64,000 bases of DNA from an uncultured bacterium (GCA_947383145.1 CANDCH010000001.1:372001-436000), one strand, 5' to 3'. Shown: positions 15,143 to 28,527, counted from the stretch's first letter. The notes: generated by a model from the letters alone, not told the origin. A program made the numbers and translations.

Positions 15143-15634
15143 ATGAAAAAACGAAACTGGCTCATTGCGGCCGGGGCGGCGCTGGCGGTTATCATAGCAT
15201 TCTGCCTGTGGTACACCCGGCCCCGGAGCTGGGGGTCCCTCACCGGCCCGGTGACGGATGAGGTCGCCAGCCTGAGCGGCGGTGTCACAGAGCTATACCG
15301 CCAAACCGCTGACGATGGGCGCATAAACAGCGGATTCCGCAGTTGGCTGATTCAGCAGGAAGAGGCGGAAGGCCCCGCCACACAGGCCATCCTTGACGCG
15401 TTTCAAAGCCACTCCTACCGAAAGAGCCTGAGAAATCTGAACCCCTGGGATGACAAGGCAGGCACGGCCAATGTTGTACTGACCGGCATCATCTGGAGCG
15501 ACAAAACCTACAGGAGCTTTTCCCTTTGTGATGACGGGCAGCTGTTTTGCGGCGGCGTCCGCTATAGCACGGACGCGGAGCTGTACCGGGAGCTGACCGC
15601 AATTATTCAGGAATACGGAACCCTTCAAAACTGA
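15143..15634 (+). CDS. Small membrane-anchored or exported protein, unknown function
   Basis: 163 residues with a basic start and a hydrophobic segment at about 5-22 (WLIAAGAALAVIIAFCLW), then a hydrophilic domain ending ELTAIIQEYGTLQN. IAFC is a poor lipobox, so a plain anchor is more likely. The GC content is lower than in its neighbours. It interrupts the normal hisS-aspS pair, which suggests later insertion. AGGAGCGCGCC precedes ATG 15143. No family recognised. Confidence 0.65.
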   Translation: MKKRNWLIAAGAALAVIIAFCLWYTRPRSWGSLTGPVTDEVASLSGGVTELYRQTADDGRINSGFRSWLIQQEEAEGPATQAILDAFQSHSYRKSLRNLNPWDDKAGTANVVLTGIIWSDKTYRSFSLCDDGQLFCGGVRYSTDAELYRELTAIIQEYGTLQN

Positions 15635-15682
15635 ACGGAGAGTTTTTAAATATATTTATTATACAAATTGGAGATGATTTCA

Positions 15683-17461
15683 ATGGTTCAATCGCGCACC
15701 CACACCTGCAATGAGCTGCGGATGGAGCACATAGGCCGGCAGGTGACCATCGTGGGCTGGATGGAAAACGTCCGGGTGGTGTCCGCCAGCCTGGCCTTCC
15801 TGGTCCTCCGGGACTACTACGGGACCACCCAGGTGGTGCTGGAGACCGAGGAAATGCTGGCCCTGGTCAAGGACATCAACAAGGAATCCACTCTGTCCGT
15901 GGAGGGCGTGGTCCGGGAACGGGACAGCAAAAATCCCAACATGCCCACCGGCGACATCGAGGTGGTGCCCGCCAGAATCCAGGTGCTGGGCCGCTGCCGC
16001 CACAACGAGCTGCCCTTCCCCATCAACCGCTCCCGGGAGGCGGACGAGTCCACCCGGCTCAAGTACCGCTACCTGGACCTGCGCAACCCCGAGGTGAAAA
16101 AGAACATCATCCTGCGCTCCAACGTGGTGGCCGCCCTCCGCGCCGCCATGACCGCCGAGGGCTTTTTGGAGATCACCACCCCCATCCTCACCGCCTCCTC
16201 CCCCGAGGGCGCCCGGGACTACCTGGTGCCCTCCCGGAAGCACCCCGGCAAGTTCTACGCCCTGCCCCAGGCCCCCCAGCAATTCAAGCAGCTGCTGATG
16301 GCCTCCGGCTTCGACAGGTATTTCCAGATCGCCCCCTGCTTCCGGGACGAGGACGCCCGGGGCGACCGCACCCCCGGCGAGTTCTACCAGCTGGACATGG
16401 AGATGGCCTTCGCCAGCCAGGAGGACGTGCTGGCCGTGCTGGAGCGGGTGCTGGTCCCCGTGTTTGAGCAGTACGGCCTGTACAAGCGGGTCACCCCCGC
16501 CCCCTTCCGCCGCATCCCCTTCAACGAGGCCATGGAGCGTTACGGCACCGACAAGCCGGACCTGCGCATCGACCTCATCATCCAGGACGCCACCGCCCTG
16601 CTGTCCGGCTGCGGCTTTGGGCCTTTTGAGAACAATACCGTCAAGGCCGTCGTGGTATCCGGCTTCGAGGGCACCCGGAAGCAGATCGACAAGCTGTGCG
16701 CCGATGTGGAGGTCCAGGCGGGCGAGAAGGCCTACTGGTTCCGCTATGACGAAAATCAGGAGATCGTGGGCGGCATCGCCAAGTTTGTCCAGCCCGTCAA
16801 GGACCAGGCGGTGGAGGCCCTGGGCCTCACCCCTGGCTGCTTTGTGGGCCTGACGGCGGGCAGGCTGGCCTCCGCCCAAAAGACGGCGGGGGTGCTGCGC
16901 TCCAAGCTGGGCGCCTTCTGCCCCAACCATATGGACAGGGAGCAATACCAGTTCTGCTGGATCGTGGACTTCCCCATGTACGAGATTGGCGAGGAGTCCG
17001 GCGAGTTGGAGTTCTGCCACAACCCCTTCTCCATGCCCAACGGCGGGCTGGACGTGCTGAAAAAGGCGGCGGCGGGGGAGGCGGACCCCCTGGCCATCAC
17101 CGCGTTCCAGTACGACCTGGTGTGCAACGGCTACGAGACTGCCTCCGGCGCGGTGCGCAACCACGACCCTGAGATCATGGTGGAGGCCTTCCGGCTGGTG
17201 CGGCTGGGGGAGGAGGACGTAAAGGCCAAATTCCCCGCCATGTACAACGCCTTCACCTACGGCGCGCCCCCCCACGCCGGCGCGGCCCCCGGCGTGGACC
17301 GCATGATTATGCTGCTCACCGGGGAGGAGTCCATCCGGGAGGTCATCCCCTTCCCCATGAACCAGCGGGCCCAGGACATCATGATGGGGGCTCCCTCCGC
17401 CGTGGACCAGAAGCAGCTGGACGAGCTGAGCATCGCCTGTACCGCCCAGGAAGAGGAATAA
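15683..17461 (+). CDS. aspS: Aspartyl-tRNA synthetase
   Basis: 592 residues, the bacterial type: an N-terminal OB-fold anticodon domain (VTIVGWMENVRVVSASLAFL), catalytic motif 2 in FRDEDARGDRTPGEFYQLD, a GAD insertion domain at about 290-420, and motif 3 in GAAPGVDRMIMLL. ATG 15683 is chosen because GGAG lies nine bases upstream. Whether it also charges tRNA-Asn cannot be settled from sequence. It closes the plus-strand run with a strong terminator. Confidence 0.95.
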   Translation: MVQSRTHTCNELRMEHIGRQVTIVGWMENVRVVSASLAFLVLRDYYGTTQVVLETEEMLALVKDINKESTLSVEGVVRERDSKNPNMPTGDIEVVPARIQVLGRCRHNELPFPINRSREADESTRLKYRYLDLRNPEVKKNIILRSNVVAALRAAMTAEGFLEITTPILTASSPEGARDYLVPSRKHPGKFYALPQAPQQFKQLLMASGFDRYFQIAPCFRDEDARGDRTPGEFYQLDMEMAFASQEDVLAVLERVLVPVFEQYGLYKRVTPAPFRRIPFNEAMERYGTDKPDLRIDLIIQDATALLSGCGFGPFENNTVKAVVVSGFEGTRKQIDKLCADVEVQAGEKAYWFRYDENQEIVGGIAKFVQPVKDQAVEALGLTPGCFVGLTAGRLASAQKTAGVLRSKLGAFCPNHMDREQYQFCWIVDFPMYEIGEESGELEFCHNPFSMPNGGLDVLKKAAAGEADPLAITAFQYDLVCNGYETASGAVRNHDPEIMVEAFRLVRLGEEDVKAKFPAMYNAFTYGAPPHAGAAPGVDRMIMLLTGEESIREVIPFPMNQRAQDIMMGAPSAVDQKQLDELSIACTAQEEE

Positions 17462-17518
17462 CCAGGCCGCCCATCATCGGGACCCCGCAAAAGCGCCCGC
17501 CGCCGGGACAAATCAAGC

Positions 17519-17548
17519 AAAATCCCCTCCCATCTGGGAGGGGATTTT
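17519..17548 (+). terminator. Terminator after aspS
   Basis: AATCCCCTCCCA / TGGGAGGGGATT-type stem with a three-base loop, flanked by AAAA and TTTTAT. It can also end the small minus-strand gene at 17555-17719. Confidence 0.85.
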
Positions 17549-17554
17549 ATATGG

Positions 17555-17719
17555 TTACCTGTCAACCTTCATCACGCCGTGGAGGTCCGAATTCATCGCC
17601 GCCTGCCACCCCGCGGTAAAGGCCGTACGGACCAGCTGGAACAGCGCCTCACCGGCCTGCTCGCTGCCCTCCTGGTCCAAAAAATCGGACAAAGCCCTGT
17701 CAAATTCTATCTCATTCAT
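17555..17719 (-). CDS. 54-residue protein divergent from a ribbon-helix-helix gene
   Basis: MNEIEFDRALSDFLDQEGSE then QAGEALFQLVRTAFTAGWQA and a short tail: an acidic helical small protein with no known family. The ATG at 17717-17719 follows GGTGGTGAAACA, and a consensus promoter lies upstream on the same strand. It is divergent from the RHH gene at 17821 and shares its AT-rich intergenic region. Function is unknown; as a partner of the RHH protein it could be an antitoxin-like or accessory peptide, but nothing shows toxicity. Confidence 0.65.
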   Translation of the reverse strand: MNEIEFDRALSDFLDQEGSEQAGEALFQLVRTAFTAGWQAAMNSDLHGVMKVDR

Positions 17720-17749
17720 TGTTTCACCACCATATTATCACCAAATCAT

Positions 17750-17778
17750 ATTGTATATTATCTAATATGAGTTGTCAA
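17750..17778 (-). promoter_or_regulatory. Promoter of the 54-residue gene with an embedded palindrome
   Basis: On the minus strand: TTGACA (17773-17778), a 17-base spacer and TACAAT (17750-17755). Between the two boxes lies ATATTATCTAATAT at 17755-17768, a 14-bp near-palindrome (6-bp arms around TC) well placed to be an operator for the neighbouring RHH protein. Confidence 0.7.
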
Positions 17779-17820
17779 TATTATATTCATGAAAATGCTA
17801 TTATCTGGATAGGTGATATT

Positions 17821-17979
17821 ATGAAGCCATTGAAAGTAAGAATCAGCATCACGCTGGACGACCCCATTTATCAAAGAATCAAGGGCCTGGCGGAATATGA
17901 CGACCGGTCTGTTTCCAGCTACATCAATCTCGCCCTGCGGGACCATCTGGAACGGCTGGACCGGGAAGAGGAAGAATAA
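17821..17979 (+). CDS. Ribbon-helix-helix (CopG/Arc-like) DNA-binding protein
   Basis: 52 residues. KVRISITLDDPIYQRIKGLA gives a beta strand and first helix, and DRSVSSYINLALRDHLERL the second helix, a classical RHH fold that dimerises and reads short palindromes. ATG 17821 follows ATAGGTGATATT. It is divergent from the 54-residue gene and is probably its regulator. The AT-rich promoter region contrasts with the GC-rich surroundings, hinting at acquisition. Confidence 0.8.
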   Translation: MKPLKVRISITLDDPIYQRIKGLAEYDDRSVSSYINLALRDHLERLDREEEE

Positions 17980-18016
17980 AAACAGCGCCGGAGGAATCAT
18001 CCCCGGCGCTGTTTTA
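17978..18016. terminator. Bidirectional terminator between the RHH gene and rnhA
   Basis: AAAACAGCGCCGG pairs with CCGGCGCTGTTTT around a short loop, overlapping the RHH stop region and the end of rnhA. Confidence 0.85.
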
Positions 18017-18451
18017 TTTCAGCTTCTGCCACTCCCCCACCGCCAGCTCGTCGCAGCGGTTGTTATAGGGGTTGTCCCCGTGGCCCTTTACCCAGTGAAG
18101 GTTGACCCTGTGCTCCGCGCACAGGTCCAGCAGGCGCTCCCACAGGTCGGGATTGAGGGCGGGCTTCTTGTCGGACTTTATCCAGCCCCGGGCCCGCCAG
18201 CCCTCGGCCCAACCCTTGGCCAGCGCGTCCACGACGTACTTGGAGTCCGACCAGAGCTCCACGACACAGGGCTCCTTCAGCGCCTCCAGCCCCTTGATGA
18301 CGGCGGTGAGCTCCATGCGGTTGTTGGTGGTCCTCGCCTCGCCGCCGCTCAGCTCTTTCTTGTACCCGCCGAACATCAGAATGGCGCCCCAGCCCCCGGG
18401 GCCGGGGTTGCCGGAGCAGGCGCCGTCGGTATACAAGGTCACTGTTTTCAT
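18014..18451 (-). CDS. rnhA: Ribonuclease HI
   Basis: 145 residues with the four catalytic acids of RNase HI: Asp9 (YTDGA), Glu47 (NNRMEL), Asp69 (WSDSKYV) and Asp134 (NRCDELA), plus the basic handle ([12 protein letters not shown]) of the E. coli type. It removes RNA from RNA/DNA hybrids. ATG at 18449-18451 follows GAAAGGAG. It lies downstream of gyrA with a structured repeat region between. Confidence 0.95.
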   Translation of the reverse strand: MKTVTLYTDGACSGNPGPGGWGAILMFGGYKKELSGGEARTTNNRMELTAVIKGLEALKEPCVVELWSDSKYVVDALAKGWAEGWRARGWIKSDKKPALNPDLWERLLDLCAEHRVNLHWVKGHGDNPYNNRCDELAVGEWQKLK

Positions 18452-18465
18452 GAACAGAGACTCCT

Positions 18466-18575
18466 TTCTGAAATTTTCTTCGGAGGTCTCGCCTTCGGCT
18501 CGGTCGGCACTGGACGGTCCCCACTGGGGACCGTCCAGTGCCCTACTTTCTGCTTGTGCAGAAAGCAACATCCCT
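18466..18575 (-). repeat. Mosaic intergenic repeat, copy 1, with a 15-bp hairpin
   Basis: The core CCGAGCCGAAGGCGAGAC (minus strand, within 18485-18508) is shared with copies near 32.6, 40.1 and 40.8 kb. Here it is followed by a perfect 15-bp stem at 18508-18540 (CACTGGACGGTCCCC, loop ACT) and a small TTTCTGC/GCAGAAA hairpin. It sits between gyrA and rnhA and is oriented with them. Confidence 0.8.
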
Positions 18576-18578
18576 TCA

Positions 18579-21065
<2,487 letters not shown>

Positions 21066-21103
21066 ATGTTCCTCCGCTTATGTTGTCCGCTTCTCCGCGC
21101 TTC

Positions 21104-23501
<2,398 letters not shown>

Positions 23502-23519
23502 TCCGTTATCCTCCGATCG

Positions 23520-23783
23520 TCATTCAAAGCTGTTCCGCGCCGCCCTGGCCGACAGCGCGGCGGGAGACAGCGGCGTGATATATACCGCGGGGGGGCCGCC
23601 CCCGCCCTGGACGAGCACAAAGGAGCGGGGCAGGTCCTCCCCCACGGAGATTACCCGTCCCTCCCGCTCCGCCTTCTCCAGAAAGCGGCGGGTGCGGAAG
23701 GACCAGGTGGTGTTGTCCAGGTCGAAAATTCCGATCACGTCCCGGACCGGGACCATGACGCTCTGGCCTAAATGAAGGTACAT
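23520..23783 (-). CDS. remB: Extracellular-matrix regulator RemB (YaaB, DUF370-like)
   Basis: 87 residues starting MYLHLGQSVMVPVRDVIGIF DL, characteristic of RemB, which lies between recF and gyrB in many Firmicutes. In Bacillus, RemB and RemA affect biofilm-matrix gene expression. The ATG at 23781-23783 is preferred to a GTG two codons earlier, since GGAAGGAGG then has a seven-base spacing. The C-terminus is longer and more polar than usual. Confidence 0.85.
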   Translation of the reverse strand: MYLHLGQSVMVPVRDVIGIFDLDNTTWSFRTRRFLEKAEREGRVISVGEDLPRSFVLVQGGGGPPAVYITPLSPAALSARAARNSFE

Positions 23784-23861
23784 CTCCACGCCTCCTTCCC
23801 TGCCGGGGCGAATTATTCCAAACGGGGTATTGATTGCCGCTCCAAAGGGGATGGGCCGGGT

Positions 23862-24971
23862 CTATATGGGATACAGCGCGCCGTCCTTGACCCGGAACGC
23901 CCTGCCCTCCTTCAGGCGGGCCAGCTTTTCCTCCTCGCAGCAGGTGATGAACACCTGGCCGGAGGTGATGCGGTTCAAGACGAATTCCTGGCGGCGGGCG
24001 TCCAGCTCGCTGAGCACGTCGTCCAGCAGCAGCACCGGCCACTCCCCCGCGTCCTCATAAAAAATGTCCCGGGCCGCCAGCTTCAGCGCCAGCGCCGCCG
24101 TCCGGGTCTGCCCCTGGGACGCGCAGCCCTTGGCGGGAAAGCCGTCGATCTCCACCGCCAGCTCGTCCTTGTGGGGCCCCGACAGGCAGGACCGGGCGGC
24201 GATTTCCGCCTCCCGGCGGGCCTCCTGATGGGCCAGCAGCTGGGGCAGGATGACTCGGGGCGGGGCCTCCGGGTCGGTCACCGAGGATACCGTCTCATAC
24301 CGCAGAGCCAGCTTTTCCCGGCCCCCGGAGCAGTCCGCGTGGATATCTGGAACGGTCCGGGCCAGCCGCTTGACGAAGTGGGCCCGGTAATGGACGATCA
24401 CCGCCCCGCACTGGGCCATCCGCAGGGAGAAGTCGTCCAGCGCGTCCAGCAGGCCTGGGTATTTTTCGCTGTCCTTCAAAATCCGGGTCTTGTGCTGGTA
24501 CAGCCGCCGGTACTCCCCCAGGGCCTGGGCGTACCGGGGGCGGAGCTGGCAGATGCAGCCGTCCAGAAACCGGCGGCGGGCCTCCGCTCCCTCCCGGATC
24601 AGGTACAGGTCCTCGGGACAGAACAACACTGTGTTTAATATACCGGATAATTCACCCGCCGTTTTCAGCCGCACCCCATTGGACCGCAGCTGACGGCGTG
24701 TCCCCCGGTGGAGGTCCGCCTCCAGCTGCATCTCCCGACCCCGGCTGGTGACCTCCGCCTTGAGAAAAGCGTGGTCCTCCCCGTGCCGGATCAGCTCCCG
24801 GTCGTACCGGGCCCGGTGGGAGGCGGCGGAGGACAGGTAGGCCACGGCCTCCAGCAGATTGGTTTTGCCCTGGGCGTTCTCCCCCGTGACGACGTTCACC
24901 CCGGGGTGGAACCGGGCCTCTCCGTGGACATAGCTGCGGAAGAAGTCCAGGGATATCTGGTTGACGGTCAT
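23862..24971 (-). CDS. recF: DNA replication and repair protein RecF
   Basis: 369 residues with Walker A GENAQGKTN at about 30-38, the ABC signature region LSGPHKDEL and SQGQTRTAALALKLA, and Walker B VLLLDDVLSELD. It helps load RecA at gaps. Its start codon overlaps the stop of the upstream S4-domain gene by four bases. Confidence 0.96.
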   Translation of the reverse strand: MTVNQISLDFFRSYVHGEARFHPGVNVVTGENAQGKTNLLEAVAYLSSAASHRARYDRELIRHGEDHAFLKAEVTSRGREMQLEADLHRGTRRQLRSNGVRLKTAGELSGILNTVLFCPEDLYLIREGAEARRRFLDGCICQLRPRYAQALGEYRRLYQHKTRILKDSEKYPGLLDALDDFSLRMAQCGAVIVHYRAHFVKRLARTVPDIHADCSGGREKLALRYETVSSVTDPEAPPRVILPQLLAHQEARREAEIAARSCLSGPHKDELAVEIDGFPAKGCASQGQTRTAALALKLAARDIFYEDAGEWPVLLLDDVLSELDARRQEFVLNRITSGQVFITCCEEEKLARLKEGRAFRVKDGALYPI

Positions 24972-25180
24972 TCCACCACCAGCGTCAGGCCGGGGAGCTC
25001 CGCCCGGTCCCCCGGCCTCAGCTTCTTTCCCCGCATGGCGCAGGGCTGGCCGTTCACCTTGACCTGGCCGCCCTGTATGGCCAGCTTGGCCTCTCCTCCG
25101 GTGCCCGCCGCCCCGGCAAATTTTAACAGGGCGTCCAGACGGATGAACTCCGTATTGATCTTCACGCGCTCTTTCCTCAT
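24968..25180 (-). CDS. yaaA: S4-domain RNA-binding protein YaaA
   Basis: 70 residues: EFIRLDALLKFAGAAGTGGE then AKLAIQGGQVKVNGQPCAMR, a compact S4 fold. The small protein always sits between dnaN and recF in Firmicutes, and a ribosome-related role is proposed. ATG at 25178-25180 follows AAGGAGATAATC. A longer upstream frame exists but lacks homology. Confidence 0.92.
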   Translation of the reverse strand: MRKERVKINTEFIRLDALLKFAGAAGTGGEAKLAIQGGQVKVNGQPCAMRGKKLRPGDRAELPGLTLVVE

Positions 25181-25253
25181 GATTATCTCCTTGTCCGCCT
25201 TGTCGTCACGCTTCACAGGCGTATGGGCCCCGCAGCCGTCTGTTCAGCGCTTC

Positions 25254-26372
25254 TCACTCCGCCGCCCGCAGCCGGACCGGCAGAACCATATAAAGGAAGT
25301 TGTCCGCCTCGCCCTCCTGGGGGAGAACCAGGCAGGGGGAGGTGGCGGTGTTCAGCTCCAGCCGCACCCGGGAGGCGGGGGCCGCTTTCACCGCGTCCAT
25401 GAGAAAGCGGTTGTTGAAGCCGATCTCCAGCCCCTTTCCGTCCCCCGCGATGGGACAGCGGTCAAAGGCGGACCCAATGGCGGTCTTGGAGGTGATGGAC
25501 AGGGAGCCGTCCTCAAATTTACAGCGCAGGGGGCTTTTCAGCTTGTCGTTGATGATCAGGGAGGCCCGGTCGATGGACCGCTGGAGGTCGGCGGCCTCCG
25601 CCTCCAGCACAATGGAGTTGTTTTTGGGGATGGTCTGGCGGTAATTCAAAAACTCCCCCTCCAGCCGCCGGGCCACCAGCAGCGTGTCCCCGATCTGGAA
25701 GGTAACGTGGCGGTCCCCCTGGGTGACCACCGCCGGCTCGTCCGAGTCGGCGCAGATTTTCTCCACCTCGTTCAGGGCGGCTCCGGGCACCACGAAGGAC
25801 AGCTTTTCCGCTCCATCCTGGCTCAGCAGCTTCTCCCGGCGCAGGGCCAGACGGTAGCCGTCCACCGCCACCATGGTGAGCCGGCCCTCCTCCGCCTCAA
25901 AAAGGGCGCCGGTGTGGATGGGGCGGCTCTCATTGTCGCTGACGGCGAAAATGGTCTGGGCGATCATGGAGCGCAGGCTTCCCTGGGCGATGGAGAGCCC
26001 GGACCCGTCGCTGACGGAGGGGAGGTCGGGAAAATCCTCGTCGCTGCTGCCCATAATATCAAAGGAGGTGGGGCCGCATTGAATATGGACGGAGCAGTTA
26101 TCCGTTTGGATGGACACCATATCGTCGGGCATACGCCGGAGAATTTCGCCGAACAGCCGCGCGGAGAGCACGATGGCGCCCTCCTCCGCCACCTCGGCTG
26201 GGGCGGAGGTGACGATGCCTGTCTCCAGGTTGTAGCCGCTGAGGCTCAAGCTGCCCCCCTCCGCTTCAATGAGAACGCCTTCCAGGGCTTGAATGGAGCT
26301 TTTTGAGGCCACCACCCGCCCGGCGGTGGTGACGGCGGCTTGAAGGATCGCTTTTTCACAGGAAAATTTCAT
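25254..26372 (-). CDS. dnaN: DNA polymerase III beta subunit (sliding clamp)
   Basis: 372 residues forming three repeated clamp domains; recognisable pieces are TTAGRVVASKSSIQALEGVL near the N-terminus and the C-terminal VLPQEGEADNFLYMVLPVRL. It encircles DNA and tethers polymerase and repair enzymes. The ATG at 26370-26372 follows AAAGGAACCACAT. It is separated from dnaA by the putative origin. Confidence 0.97.
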   Translation of the reverse strand: MKFSCEKAILQAAVTTAGRVVASKSSIQALEGVLIEAEGGSLSLSGYNLETGIVTSAPAEVAEEGAIVLSARLFGEILRRMPDDMVSIQTDNCSVHIQCGPTSFDIMGSSDEDFPDLPSVSDGSGLSIAQGSLRSMIAQTIFAVSDNESRPIHTGALFEAEEGRLTMVAVDGYRLALRREKLLSQDGAEKLSFVVPGAALNEVEKICADSDEPAVVTQGDRHVTFQIGDTLLVARRLEGEFLNYRQTIPKNNSIVLEAEAADLQRSIDRASLIINDKLKSPLRCKFEDGSLSITSKTAIGSAFDRCPIAGDGKGLEIGFNNRFLMDAVKAAPASRVRLELNTATSPCLVLPQEGEADNFLYMVLPVRLRAAE

Positions 26373-26410
26373 ATGTGGTTCCTTTCCCCCTCCTCCGCAG
26401 GAGAGGAGGG

Positions 26411-26601
26411 TTTTTAAATTCGCAGTAGTAAATAGGGGGCGCGGAAGCTGTGGAAAACCTGGAAAAGCGGCGTAAAATCAAGGGCTTGACCGTCCGCAGG
26501 GGCGTTAACAAAATCTGCACAGCTTCCGCGGTTTTCAAAACCGTTTGGAAGGCTTCCACAGGCCTCCACACCACAGGCCGCAGAATTGTGGAAGCTGTGG
26601 C
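26411..26601. other. Putative oriC unwinding region between dnaA and dnaN
   Basis: Several TCCACA-type DnaA box cores occur: TGTGGAAAA at 26449-26457 (one mismatch to the reverse of TTATCCACA), CTTCCACA ending 26560, CCTCCACA ending 26570, and TGTGGAAGC at 26587-26595. Next to the first box is a GC-rich run (GGGGGCGCGG, 26435-26444), then GTAGTAAATAG (about 26425-26435), then an AT stretch TTTTTAAATT. This box, GC-rich, trio-like, AT-rich order from dnaA to dnaN is the one described for the Bacillus unwinding element. The rest of 26373-26655 holds no gene. Confidence 0.55.
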
Positions 26602-26655
26602 GCTTGAATTGCCGCGCCGGGGGCCGGTTGTTCTCTTCGAGCTCCTCTGCGCGGT

Positions 26656-27978
26656 TTAATACGCCGAGTTCACGGCGTTGGTGATATCCCGGATTACCTC
26701 CATCTGCTCCGGCTTCTCCTTCATCATCTTCTCCACCCGGTTGATGGAGTTGAGCACCGTGGAGTGGTGACGCCCCCCGAACTGCTGGCCGATTTCGGCC
26801 AGGGAGAGCTGGGTCATCTCCCGGATGATGTACATGGCCACGTTTCGGGCGGTGCTGATCTCCTTGTTCTGGCTCTGGCCCCGGAGAACGGCGGCGTCCA
26901 GCTCGTAAAACCGGGCCACCTCCTGGATGATGGTGTCCGCCGACGGCAGAAAATTCTCCTTGGCCCGGAGGATGTCCCGCACCGCCCGGATGGTGGTCTC
27001 CACGTCCACCTGGGCCCCCATCAATTCCTGAAACGCCATGATCTTGTTGACTACGCCCTCGATCTGCCGCACGTTGGAGGTGATGTTCTCCGCCACATAG
27101 GACAGCACCGGGTCGGGCAGGGAGATGCCCCGTTCCAGCGCTTTGTTTTTCAGCAGGGCCACCCGGGTCTCGTAGTCCGGGGGCTGTATGTCGGCGGGCA
27201 GGCCCTGCTCAAACCGGGTTTTCAGCCGCTGCTCCAGCCGGAGCATCTCGTGGGGCGGCCGGTCGGAGGTGAACACGATCTGTTTTTTCTGCTCGTACAG
27301 GGCGTTGAAGGTGTGGAACAGCTCCTCCTCGCTGGAGTCCTTGCCCGCGATGAACTGCACGTCGTCCATGAGGAACAGGTCCACCTGGCGGTACTTGTCC
27401 CGAAAGCCCTGCATGTCGATGCCCCGGCGCAGGCTGCCGATGAGCTCATTGACAAAGTCCTCGCTCTGTACGTACAGAATGCGGCAGCCGGGGCTGTTCT
27501 GCCGTACCCGGTTGGCGATGGCGTGGAGCAGGTGGGTCTTGCCCAGGCCGGACTGGCCGTAGATGAACAGGGGGTTGTAGGCCCCGCCGGGCTCCTCCGC
27601 CACCTTTTGGGCGGCGGTAAAGGCGAAGCGGTTGGTGGAACCCACCACGAATCGCTCAAAGGTGTAGCGCTCCGCCCCCTCTCCCCCGGCGTGGGCCGGG
27701 GCGGCGGCCTGTCGGGCGTAGGCGTCCCGCTCCTCCGGAAGCAGCAGGGCCACGTCCACGTCGAAGGAAAACAGTTCCTTCAGCGCCGCCTCCACCCCGG
27801 CTTGAAACCGGGCGCGGATGATGCCCCGCTTGAAGTCGGTGGGCACGCACAGCACCAGCCGGGTGTCCTCCAGGGCGACGGCCTCCACGTCGCCGAACCA
27901 GGTCTCGATGGAGACGGCCGTCATGCTGCCCTCCATCAGGCTCTTTACTTTTTCCCATACGTCGGCGGCGGATTTCAT
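26656..27978 (-). CDS. dnaA: Chromosomal replication initiator DnaA
   Basis: 440 residues: domain I (about 1-80), a short linker, an AAA+ domain III with Walker A GQSGLGKTH at 141-149 and LFLMDDVQFIAG, and domain IV with the box-reading signature EIGQQFGGRHHSTVLNSINR, where the usual GRDHSTV is GRHHSTV. It opens oriC and loads the helicase. ATG at 27976-27978 follows TAGGAGGCCGCAGCCC. Confidence 0.97.
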   Translation of the reverse strand: MKSAADVWEKVKSLMEGSMTAVSIETWFGDVEAVALEDTRLVLCVPTDFKRGIIRARFQAGVEAALKELFSFDVDVALLLPEERDAYARQAAAPAHAGGEGAERYTFERFVVGSTNRFAFTAAQKVAEEPGGAYNPLFIYGQSGLGKTHLLHAIANRVRQNSPGCRILYVQSEDFVNELIGSLRRGIDMQGFRDKYRQVDLFLMDDVQFIAGKDSSEEELFHTFNALYEQKKQIVFTSDRPPHEMLRLEQRLKTRFEQGLPADIQPPDYETRVALLKNKALERGISLPDPVLSYVAENITSNVRQIEGVVNKIMAFQELMGAQVDVETTIRAVRDILRAKENFLPSADTIIQEVARFYELDAAVLRGQSQNKEISTARNVAMYIIREMTQLSLAEIGQQFGGRHHSTVLNSINRVEKMMKEKPEQMEVIRDITNAVNSAY

Positions 27979-28019
27979 GGGCTGCGGCCTCCTAAATTCT
28001 CTAATATCATAACCAATTG

Positions 28020-28048
28020 ATTATACCAAAAATAGGTGCGGCATACAA
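28020..28048 (-). promoter_or_regulatory. Promoter of dnaA
   Basis: On the minus strand: TTGTAT (28043-28048), a 17-base spacer and a perfect TATAAT (28020-28025), giving a leader of about 35 bases before dnaA. Confidence 0.8.
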
Positions 28049-28091
28049 GTGTTTTTCCCAATTCTTTTATATAATTGTATGAGAAAGGGGT

Positions 28092-28117
28092 CCCGTTTTT
28101 TTGACAAAACGGGTACG
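28092..28117. other. Hairpin between the divergent dnaA and rpmH promoters
   Basis: CCCGTTTT pairs with AAAACGGG around a short loop in an AT-rich stretch. The 27979-28322 gap contains this, the two promoters and the rpmH leader; no gene is visible. Confidence 0.5.
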
Positions 28118-28181
28118 GGGCGGAAAAGAGGCACAATATCTTGTAGGGTCCGGCGAAAAAAAGAATATTGCCGATTTTTTG

Positions 28182-28210
28182 TTGACAGACGGGGAAAAGC
28201 AGGGTATAAT
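28182..28210 (+). promoter_or_regulatory. Promoter of rpmH-rnpA
   Basis: Consensus TTGACA at 28182-28187, a 17-base spacer and TATAAT at 28205-28210. The leader of about 105 bases contains a GC-rich hairpin (GCCCCAATGGGGC) and GGAGGTGTTCCCGC before the rpmH start. Confidence 0.9.
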
Positions 28211-28322
28211 CTTTGATACGCGATTACGCGCACAGGTCTGCCAACCGCGCCCCAATGGGGCGTTGTGGAATGCGCCGCCCCGGACCGGGGCGTGCGTCAA
28301 ACTGTACAGGAGGTGTTCCCGC

Positions 28323-28457
28323 ATGGTTCGTACCTATCAGCCCAAGAAGCGCCAGCGTTCCAAGGTCCACGGCTTCCGCAAGCGCATGGCCACCGCCAAC
28401 GGCCGTAAGGTCCTGGCCCGCCGCCGCGCCAAGGGCCGCGTCCGCCTGAGCCACTGA
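28323..28457 (+). CDS. rpmH: 50S ribosomal protein L34
   Basis: 44 residues, [20 protein letters not shown] with a basic tail ending KGRVRLSH: full-length L34. The ATG at 28323 has AGGAGGTGTTCCCGC upstream. It is divergent from dnaA, marking the origin side. Confidence 0.97.
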   Translation: MVRTYQPKKRQRSKVHGFRKRMATANGRKVLARRRAKGRVRLSH

Positions 28458-28527
28458 TGGCGCACACATCGGGATAACGATACGACTCGGGGCGCGGGAG
28501 CTTTTCCCTCGCCCCTAGTAGTCTATG

